Part shown: one piece after another, positions 1-7,357 of the stretch
Layout: the number at the start of each line of letters is the position of its first letter
Numbering within the stretch: the stretch's first letter is position 1
From: Dinochytrium kinnereticum
Taxonomy: Eukaryota; Chytridiomycota; Chytridiomycetes; Chytridiales; Chytridiaceae
Reading direction: 5' to 3'
Length of the DNA stretch: 11,378 nt
Assembly: GCA_027604005.1 (NCBI GenBank)
Contig: JADGJT010000578.1
Span: 1 to 11,378 of the forward strand
Translations under genes and position numbers: made by a program
The notes under the pieces: generated by a model
Databases searched by the model: none
The model's input: only the letters and a program-made list of their open reading frames with translations
What the model was told of the DNA's origin: nothing

Positions 1-452
1 TCCCATGTCTGTGGGAGTCTTCGTCGCGGAGATCGTTCGCGTCGGTGTCAATTAGAAAACGGATTTCCATATGAGCTCTTGCGACCAGACTCTATGGAGA
101 GGAAATTCAAAAACGGTGACTTTGAAAATTTCTGAAGAGTGTAACATTCAGAAAGATTGTCAAGTCCCTTTTTTAATTGGGGGAAGACGTTCAGGGTGGA
201 CCATTGCCCGAGCGACAGAGTAAGTCTGGATTCGAGACTAGGAGCATGGGTTAAGAGCAGCCTTATGTTTGTGCAGTCGTTTTCACGCGTCATTGAGCCC
301 TGATGAAGAATATTGTTGGGAGACATACGTTACTGCCATTCTGTTGTCCCATCCCACACCCCTTGGCGCCTCAAACTTAAATGCTTGGCCAGCTAAAGCA
401 ACGGCAAAAAGTTAAAGAAATCGACACGGACTTCACATCCTCCAAAGCACAC
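1..452. other. 5' flank of the first RING gene; no convincing gene
   Basis: I see no supported gene here. The + frame starting at base 1 stays open to a TGA at 133-135 and could be the last codons of a gene lying to the left, but it has no recognisable motif. A minus-strand frame over 48-326 is equally featureless. The stretch 381-452 is in frame with the RING gene start at 453 and has an upstream ATG at 381, so translation could begin there. I prefer 453 because it gives an N-terminus of similar length to the paralog. The rest presumably holds the promoter; no clear TATA box was identified. Confidence 0.4.
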
Positions 453-2025
453 ATGAATGCTTATGTTGGTGAAATCCTATTGTACGCATCACTCCGCTCT
501 ATCAAGAGTCAGCACCATTCTAACACACTCTCAAAAAAAAAAAAAAGATATGTTTTTCTTTCCACCGCGGTTGGCATCACAACGATCTATATCCTTTTAT
601 GCGTGGTAGGCGCTTGTGCTCGGAGGGGAGGTCTCACGCGAGCCCCAATGCAAGCTGAAGCCCAAAACGTTGAGGAAATGCATCTGGCTCATGAACCCGC
701 GCCTCCGCCTCCGGCTCGTTCATGTAGAGTGATTGCTAGGCGTGGGAGCATTGCGCCTGTTAGGAGATTGGGTGTGGTAAGAGGTCAAGAGGGTTCCGAG
801 CCACTTTCTACCTCGGGGATTCGAGACGTACGGCAAACCGTTGGTTTTCGAGAAGATGAACCTGAACCTACTCACAGCTCAAGACCTGCAGAAATAGCTG
901 GTCATGATGCCCTGGAGAACGGAACAAGGGCCATGGAACTTTCGCATGAGCGGAATAACGGTACGCCGGGTTGTTTCTAAGCCGCTCTTAACGCTTACCT
1001 CATAATCCTCTCCACCACCTGGTTTACCTCTCACCACTATTGGCAACTTGATACAATCACCATGAACCGTAGGGCCGAGTGGTAGCATTTCGCCGAGTAC
1101 AGCTGGACCACACATATCCTCAACCCATGAAGTACCTGTACAGCCGTCCCATTATGAAGCTCAGTCAACTCCCGTTGATCTCCATCCATCCGCTTCAAGA
1201 CTAGACACAGATTTAGGAACCTCGCCCATCTCATCCCTGCGACCTGAAGACATTCAAACTGAAGATGAGAGGCCGGTTGCGTCTTCAAGACGATGGTGGA
1301 GCACAACCTCACCTCACAGGTGGCTGTCGCGTCGGCAGAGTGGAACAGGGCGTCGACGGCGACGCCAGGAGACGAATTCTGTAGACTTGCCGACACGAAC
1401 CTCCAGAGAAGAAGGAGGCGAGGAGGAAGGGGTGCTGCCAATTCTGGATCCCGAGTGGTTCCCGCTGACAAAGTACGTTTCATCAAGATTGATGAAGAGC
1501 AAGAAGACCATGAACGAAGTCGCAGGTAATAAAAGAAAGCTCAATTAACCCACTAACTTCGGAAATAGGCCATCCCATATCCCCATCAACACCAAATGAT
1601 ATCGAGCTATCCGTTTTAAAGCACGGCCCCTCTGCTGCCACCCCCTCGTCAACAGCTGGCGCAGCGGGGCAGGGATCCGACTTGCAAACGGGGCCACCTC
1701 CATACAGCTGGGAAGAACCAAGTTCGTCGCGGGAGCCGTGGTCCATGAGTAGTGAAGACACCTGTTCAGTGTGTCTGGATGATTTCGTGGATGGCGAGTA
1801 CATACGGCAGCTGCCATGCGGGCATCAATTCCATCCGCTTGTGAGTAGCTAGATAACTTCTCTGTTTTGTCTTTGAGCCAAGGCCTGACTCTTTTTATCG
1901 TCTATTATGGCACGTTTATTTGATAGTGCATCGATCCATGGCTTTGGAGTAACTCGCTTTGCCCGACATGCCGAACCGACGCGTCGCTCATCACAGTTGA
2001 CCTTGATGAGGAGCAGGGGAGATAG
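453..2025 (+). CDS. Membrane-anchored RING-H2 protein, copy 1 (putative E3 ubiquitin ligase)
   Basis: Exons: 453-481, 548-960, 1073-1525, 1569-1840, 1927-2025; about 421 aa. It is a predicted E3 ubiquitin ligase. One hydrophobic helix lies near residues 10-30, followed by Cys and Arg residues, then a long Ser/Pro/Arg-rich disordered arm. The C-terminal RING-H2 (about residues 364-404) has the spacing C-x2-C-x14-C-x-H-x2-H-x2-C-x10-C-x2-C, typical of E2-binding zinc RINGs; the first ligands read CSVC and the last CPTC. Motifs shared with the downstream paralog are RVIARRGSIAPVRRLG, RRWW, VLPILDPEWFPL, PISPS-PNDIEL and PPPY (residues 341-344). The first exon is fixed by homology: VGEILL then YVFL here, IGEVFL then YVFL in copy 2. 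The 961-1072 intron is uncertain. Without it the reading frame breaks and meets TAA and TGA stops, which would make this a pseudogene. The roughly 150 codons after it remain open and conserved, which favours a working gene. Membrane anchoring and ligase activity are inferred from the sequence only. Confidence 0.75.
961..1072 (+). other. Inferred extra intron of RING copy 1, absent from copy 2
   Basis: The donor is GTACGC right after a phase-1 base at 960; the acceptor is CCGTAG ending at 1072. Splicing joins G + GG and restores the frame at GPSGS, which aligns with GPSGS in copy 2. The matching part of copy 2 (about 2950-3077) is open coding sequence. Inside this segment the homologous frame has TAA at 1006-1008 and TGA at 1063-1065. 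The acceptor lacks a good pyrimidine tract, so a frameshifted pseudogene remains the alternative. Confidence 0.5.
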
Positions 2026-2035
2026 TGGGCTGCTA

Positions 2036-2041
2036 AATAAA
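2036..2041 (+). promoter_or_regulatory. Polyadenylation signal AATAAA after RING copy 1
   Basis: A perfect AATAAA lies about 11 nt after the TAG stop at 2023-2025. The paralog has the same hexamer at the same distance from its stop, so it was probably part of the duplicated unit. Confidence 0.55.
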
Positions 2042-2407
2042 TGCTTCTGCTTTTTGAGACCTGACTGCCTAACCATCGTCGATGATAGTTAAAGGGAGGG
2101 CTCTTTCTGGGAGCGAATGACGCGCATTTTCTACGTCAACGAAGGCTAGTCGGCGTGATGTCAACAACCCTTCACGTTTTCATGTGCCAAAACATCTCCA
2201 AATGACGTTGGTGGGAGGCAGTTAATCCCGATGGTTCTCCTCTGCATCAACTCTGCCCAGAATCCGCAAAACAGGCTGTCCGCTGTTGTTTGACATCACA
2301 ACCGGCGGGGCATATCAGGACTTGCTCCTCCCTCCCTGCGGTCCAACCATTTTCGTCTTCACAGAAAGGAAGCCTTCAAGTTCACCGAAACCTCCACATC
2401 CACGCAA
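2042..2407. other. Intergenic region between the two RING genes
   Basis: This holds the 3' end of copy 1 and the presumed promoter of copy 2. A frame that looks open over 2286-2477 begins with TTG and contains no ATG, so I do not treat it as an exon. No recognisable regulatory motif or RNA gene was seen. Confidence 0.4.
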
Positions 2408-4099
2408 ATGCATATATCAGCAGCAACCGCCAGCGAGATCGGTGAAGTCTTTCTGTGCGTGTGCGTTTTTTTTGTAATGCTTCAACATAACCATGTCGTA
2501 AAAACAACAACAACAACAGTTACGTTTTCCTATGCACAGCGTTTGGCATAACAGCAATCTACATCCTTCTTTGCGTCATGAACTCTTGCATCCGGAGAGG
2601 GGAGCTAACGGAAGTCATCATGCGTCCAGACCCCATGCCAGCTGGAGAGGGAATATCCGATCAGCCCACCGCCTCACCAGCCACGACACCCGCAGCAGCA
2701 GCGCGACCTGCAAGCAGAGTGATTGCGAGGCGTGGAAGCATCGCGCCTGTTAGGAGATTAGGACTGGTTGAGCAGGATAACCGGGAACCTTTACCGTTCA
2801 CAGGGCTTGGCGGTGAGCGTGAGAATAGTGTGTTCAGACAGAATCCTGCAGTGAACCCTTCGAGTTCAGGAGCGATCGATGGCCATGTAGTGGGGAATTC
2901 ATCGAGGGTACTGGAAACACCTCAACATTTAATCAGCGGGAGGTGGGCGGTACACCCAAAACCGCTTCCAGCACTCCCTTCCTGGTCCTCTCTCTCCCTG
3001 GATCCACGTATGCAACCATCAGAGCATCCGGAACGATGGCGACCCGTCTCAACTACAAACCCTTTTTCTGGACCAAGCGGAAGTGCTTTGTCGTTCACCA
3101 GACCTTCGCTATCACCTTCACCAGCATCGCAAAGAACATCACGAAGAAACGGAGGTCAAACTACATTTGACCAGGCAGGGACAGTATCCGCAGCCGCAAG
3201 ACCCTCCATGCGAACAAACCCATCACCTCAGCCTCAAGATATGATTAGCATTGAAGATCAACCATCTGCCCCTTCTTCACGAAGATGGTGGGCTCGAGCC
3301 ATCACTATGCGTCGTTTGTTCTCACGACGGCAACCAAGGATGGAACATCGTGATCGACGTCGCCGAGAAAATGATTTGGCGGTGTCTTCAGCAGCTGAAA
3401 ATGGGGGCGAAGAAGGACGGGTGCTGCCAGTTCTGGATCCGGAGTGGTTCCCCCTAATGAGGTATGCTTCTGAGAGGGAGAGGAGGCTGCTTGAGGTGAG
3501 GAAGGGGAAGGGGAAGGAGAAAGTAGACGGTGTCGTAGGTGGGTGTAAAATGGCTATTTGTTAAACAACTGACCTAACACATCACCAAAGAGGCCTCGAA
3601 ACCTCAAACCACCGTACCAGTCACCCCACCAAACGTTACTACGCCTCTTCCCGAAGTAGGACAGTCCTCTATACCGATATCGCCATCAAGACCAAACGAC
3701 ATTGAACTCGGTTTCGTTGCTTCTGGCACATCGACGACCACAAGCCAAACTGGTTACAGGCCCGAGATGCTTCGTTCGCCACCGCCATACGGTTGGGAAG
3801 AGCCAGGCTCGCCACGGAGATGGTCTGTGAGCAGCGAGATCGCCTGTCCCGTCTGCCTGGAAGATTTTGTGGGTGGCGAGTATATTCGAGAGCTGCCTTG
3901 TGGGCATTTGTTTCATCCTCTTGTAAGTGTGGTTGTTTCAGCAGTCTTTCCCAACCTGCAACCTTGCTCTCTTCGTTCGACTCATAGATTCATTCAACAG
4001 TGCATCGATCCATGGCTTTGGAACAACTCGCTCTGCCCAACGTGCCGAACTGACGCGGCTCTGGTCACCGTTGACCTCGAGAACGAAGATGGGAAGTGA
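2408..4099 (+). CDS. Membrane-anchored RING-H2 protein, copy 2 (putative E3 ubiquitin ligase)
   Basis: Exons: 2408-2454, 2520-3538, 3591-3922, 4001-4099; about 498 aa. The ATG at 2408 is the first in its frame after an upstream stop. The N-terminus runs straight into a hydrophobic helix (about residues 16-37, containing YVFLCTAFGITAIYILLCV). A long Ser/Pro/Arg-rich arm follows with the shared motifs RVIARRGSIAPVRRLG, RRWW and VLPVLDPEWFPL, then PPPY at residues 419-422. The RING-H2 (about 441-481) begins CPVC, has CGHLFH in the centre and ends CPTC, with the same spacing as copy 1. The last intron splits the RING between HPL and CIDPW at the identical codon in both copies. The arm is about 80 residues longer than in copy 1, partly because copy 2 keeps as coding the stretch that is non-coding there. 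The donor at 3539 (GTGGGT) is chosen by phase; 3530 is an alternative. The product is probably a single-pass membrane E3 ligase; its target is unknown. Confidence 0.85.
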
Positions 4100-4109
4100 A
4101 GCAGTATTG

Positions 4110-4115
4110 AATAAA
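4110..4115 (+). promoter_or_regulatory. Polyadenylation signal AATAAA after RING copy 2
   Basis: AATAAA about 11 nt after the TGA stop at 4097-4099, matching the position in copy 1. Confidence 0.55.
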
Positions 4116-4345
4116 CCACAGCTGCAAAGAAATGATGAGAACGCGCGTGTTTCTCTTCAATCCTTGGAGCGCATGCCCTCCCGCCTCACAGCAAGTCAAG
4201 TATGGACTGGCCATGGCCCGGAGAAAAAACATGTCCCGATCTCTCAAGACATTGTAGCTCCGTCCAATCATAAGAAAAAGCAAATTCTTTGTTGACCCAT
4301 CAGTCTTGAGAAGACAAGGATCGAACAAGACGCCGTCACCAAGGC

Positions 4346-5347
4346 ATGGACAACGGCTTCATCCAAGGAAAGGATGCGGAGAATCCCTCTAATGCGCCAC
4401 TGAGTTCCGGCGCCTCTGTGAGGGAGGAGGCTGCATCACCAACCACTTCACCCTCACACCCACCTGGTTCCAACTCCGATGCTCCACATCTGAGCCCCTT
4501 GCCATCCTCAACATCCCTCCTGACAACCGTTAGCATGGTTAAGGAAGACATCGCAGTCGCAGGTTCACCCAACAGCGAAGTGAATGTGCAGGCATCACCA
4601 CCATCCGAAGTTGAAAGCTTGTCTGGGATGACAGGGGTTCGCGTACGTCCTCTGTTGCCTGCGCTATCTGCTGTGACGGTTGCCGTTCCAGGGGAAGAGG
4701 ATGGAGGCTCTCATGTAGGGCCTGGGGACGATGCAAGGAAGTCGAGGCTGCCGGGAAAAGCCCACCAAGGAAAGGATGATTTTCTCATCGGGTGAGTTCT
4801 GGTTCATAAGCCCTCAGTAGTGGTGTTTAGGGAGTGAACGATGCCGTCTTTTTTAAGTTTGGCAAACCTCCCACAACCATCGCCCCGAACCCATTCATTC
4901 TTTCATTCGCATCTCCCCGTACCCCCCTTTGTGATTCCCACTTCAATGCCCATCTTGCCAGCCAGTGCTATGCTCACGCAGCGCATTCGTGGTGCCCCCT
5001 CTATCCCCTCGCTCCCCTCCGTGGTGCCCGTCATGCCAGCAACGCCTGTCACCCCTTCAGGGCCTGTGATCAGGCGAGTCTGGGGTGGTCGTGTGCGATT
5101 GGGGACGCTGTGGTGGGACGATTTCCGATCATCCGCAGCCTGCTCATTGGCTGCTCTTGTGAAAAGGAACTTTGAACTTTTCTGGCTCATCAGAGGCACA
5201 GGCAGCATCCGAATCCCGTCTTTACCTGCGTCTAAGCTCTTGACTAACGGCGTTGCTGCTAAAGGGCGGAGGTCTCCGCTGATGGAGACGAGACGGCCTC
5301 GGTGTCCTCATCTTGCAATCACACCCAGCAACATGCAACCATCATGA
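4346..5347 (+). CDS. Ser/Pro-rich hypothetical protein, or N-terminal extension of the PAQR receptor
   Basis: I do not recognise this product. An ATG opens a Ser/Pro/Ala-rich frame over 4346-4791. At 4792 a good donor (GTGAGT) interrupts it just before a TGA. The acceptor TTTTTTAAG ending at 4857 gives a phase-matched second exon, 4858-5347, for a total of about 311 aa. The protein has no membrane segment or known domain; its composition is that of a disordered region. The stop TGA (5345-5347) overlaps the PAQR ATG at 5344. Alternatively, a splice from 5158 (donor GTGAAA) to 5272 (acceptor GGAG) is phase-consistent and would fuse these exons to the receptor, giving about 650 aa. That intron contains a branch-like CTAAC, but its acceptor is weak. 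The second exon is less certain than the first. Confidence 0.4.
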
Positions 5348-6620
5348 ACGACGCGTCAGCCGCCCGCGACTGCGTTGGAGACTCGAAAGTTGGCGACTCA
5401 ACCCACGACATGGACATTGCTCCAACATGTAGGGAAGAGGCACTGGCGAGGGGAAGAAAGTACATGGATGCGACCGTCTCTGTTCATGAGATGCCGGCTT
5501 GGTACCATGACGGGACTTACATCCTCACTGGGTACAGACGGATTCAGTTCACCTATTACGGCTGCATTCGGTCTCTGTTTTACATTCACAACGAGACGGG
5601 GAACGTTTACACTCATATGATGGGGGTGATACTGTTCTTGATTTTGGTTGGGGTCAGCTTTGGACCCTCCCCGTCTTCCAGTTCTCCGTTAGGTGCTTTA
5701 GGCACCGTCAATGCGTCTCTTCCGTCCACCTCCGTCACCCTCCCCACCACAACAGCCGCAGGACCCACGGCTACTGGTTCTCCTGTCGCCGTGAACTCGT
5801 TTGGCCCGTCTTCTTCGGCCTTTACCGCTCTGATGCCAACGTTATCCAACACGACCGCTCTTGATGTTATCGTGGTGTCCATCTTTTTAATGTCCGCCAT
5901 CTTCTGTCTTGGGCTATCCACCACCTACCATCTCTGCTGTTGTCATTCCCATGAGGTTGCGAAAGCCTGGAACAAGGCAGACTATGTTGGGATCGTGTTT
6001 TTGATTGTGTAGGTGACCAAACTATTTGACAGCATCTTTCCCTTACCAACACCCTTCAACAGAGGCTCCTTCATCCCGTCATTGTTTTACGGATTTTACT
6101 GCAGCAAGTCTCTGCAGCTTACTTACATCATCGCGATAACCCTGCTCGGCACTGCCACAGCCATCGTCACGATGTCCACACGCTTTTCCACGCCAAAGTA
6201 TCGGTATCTTCGCACAATCTTGTTCGCGGCGCTAGGTCTTTCTGGAATCGTTCCACTCGTCCATGCCCTCATCTTGTACCGACCAGAGTTTGCGGATGAG
6301 GCGATGGGGCTGAGGTATGTTGGTGGGATGGGCGCCATGTATATAATGGGTGCGGTGCTTTACGCCAGTAGGATCCCGGAGAGATGGTTTCCTGGGAAGT
6401 TTGATATTTGGGTGAGTTTTTGCCTTACAATGGTCTTGTTTCTCGACACAAAATCGCCCGAGGGGTTTTTAATCAGTTTCTGATTCTTTCGTCTCTGCAG
6501 TTTCATTCACACCAGCTCTTTCACGTGTTGGTTGTCGGCGCGGCTGTCACGCATTACATTGGGTTAACCAAGGCTTACTGGTTTTGGCATGCTGGTGTTG
6601 ATAGATGCAGCGCTCTGTGA
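5344..6620 (+). CDS. PAQR / adiponectin-receptor-like seven-TM protein (hemolysin III superfamily)
   Basis: Exons: 5344-6008, 6063-6411, 6501-6620; about 377 aa. It has the family signatures in order. WYHDGTYILTGYR precedes the first helix. NETGNVYTH is motif A (E-x2-N-x3-H). STTYH is motif B (S-x3-H, His196). SHQLFH is motif C (H-x3-H, His342 and His346). In crystal structures of human ADIPOR1/2 the three matching histidines bind zinc. The splice at 6009/6063 restores VGSFIPSLFYGFYC, matching the family. Fungal members include the yeast Izh proteins, linked to zinc and sterol/lipid homeostasis; others act as ceramidase-like receptors. The protein should sit in a membrane with its N-terminus in the cytosol. 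A Ser/Thr/Ala-rich insert of about 65 residues separates helices 1 and 2. An in-frame ATG at 5302 is an alternative start, and exons further upstream may belong to the same gene. Confidence 0.9.
5662..5856 (+). other. Low-complexity Ser/Thr insert in the first extracellular loop of the PAQR protein
   Basis: About 65 residues rich in Ser, Thr, Pro and Ala lie between predicted helices 1 and 2, where human ADIPOR1 has a loop of roughly a dozen residues. Two N-glycosylation sequons are present (NAS at 5710, NTT at 5848). By PAQR topology this loop faces outside or the lumen, so a glycosylated stalk is plausible. The region is in frame and has no clear splice sites. Confidence 0.6.
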
Positions 6621-7357
6621 CTTTCAGTTTGAACTTGAGTGCTCTTGTGAGTTTAGAGACAAGTTAGGATTATTTTCTCTTGCTTTTAATCTTTTTTTCA
6701 TCTCCAATCCCTGTTGTTAATTTTTTAATATACACTCGTTTCTCAATACTTGAGTTGGTCTTTCTGCACCTTTTCCCCACCCTGCTTATCTTGCATACGA
6801 TCCCATTTTGGGGGTTCATGTGATGACGGCGGTTCTGTTTGTTTTGTTTGTTTGTTTTTTTTTGAGCTGGCGCGCCTTTTGAAGCTCTGTTATTAAATGG
6901 TGGTGGGGCGTTGGATCCCTCGTCGTTGTTCACTTTCCTTTTTCTTTTTCTTTTTTCTTTTTTTTTTTTTTTTGTCCTTCCCTCCATTATTTCTTTCTTT
7001 CCTTTTTTTTTTTCTTTCCTCTCTTCTGCGGTGAGCTTTCCTCGTCTCCTAACGATCAGCGATCAGTCTAAAGTAAAGTAAATAGGTGCTATGGTTACTA
7101 TTTATCTTTGATTTGAAACAATGCACAACACCAAAGTTCATCTTTGCCGTGGAGAGTATCAACCAGATGGTGTGTAGACCAGAGGGATGGAGGAGGGCTG
7201 TTGGGGTCGAACCATAGCGGCTTCCATCTGCTGGCTGCATGTTGAGTGATGCATGCGGCCCGTCGCCATGTTGGAACCACCGTTACACGAGTCGGACTGA
7301 GGCTGATCGCATCCCCAACAGCCACACAACAAACACCCCAGCAGGACAAAGCAGAGC
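6621..7357. other. Intergenic region with T-rich tracts; no gene seen
   Basis: This 737-nt stretch holds the 3' flank of the PAQR gene and the promoter side of the repeat-protein gene. T-rich, strand-biased tracts lie at about 6934-6973 (ending in a run of about 16 T) and 6991-7020, plus GTTT repeats near 6837-6863. No AATAAA is close to the PAQR stop; ATTAAA occurs near 6892. Minus-strand frames here are only reverse complements of the tracts. Confidence 0.5.

Larger units (their letters stand above)
453..4115 (+). repeat. Diverged tandem gene duplication (two ~1.5-kb RING units)
   Basis: Copy 1 (453-2041) and copy 2 (2408-4115) lie head to tail. They share exon order, intron positions (after the first helix codons, before PISPS, and inside the RING) and the AATAAA spacing after the stop. 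Similarity is highest in the RING and the short motif blocks; the linkers between them have diverged with many indels. This suggests an old duplication with selection kept on the motifs. Confidence 0.85.

Noticed and set aside
48..326. 92-codon open frame on the minus strand near the left edge
   Set aside because: No motif, no splice context and no similarity to anything else in the window; such a length is expected by chance.
381..980. Unspliced reading of RING copy 1 from ATG 381 to the stop at 978-980 as a complete 199-aa protein
   Set aside because: It would translate an A-run acceptor tract and end before the RING. Homology with copy 2 shows the gene continues to 2025.
2286..2477. Open frame on + just before RING copy 2, considered as its first exon
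   Set aside because: It starts with TTG and contains no ATG. The frame starting at ATG 2408 gives IGEVFL-YVFL, which matches copy 1 after splicing.
2950..3077. The same candidate intron in RING copy 2 as proposed for copy 1
   Set aside because: A GTACAC...AAG excision of 128 bp would shift the frame into a stop, while the unspliced frame is open and codes for the homologous linker.
4834..5175. Alternative + frame rich in Cys and His over the PAQR upstream region
   Set aside because: Irregular Cys/His spacing and no metal-binding motif. The Ser/Pro-rich frame in the same place is longer and splices in phase with 4346-4791.
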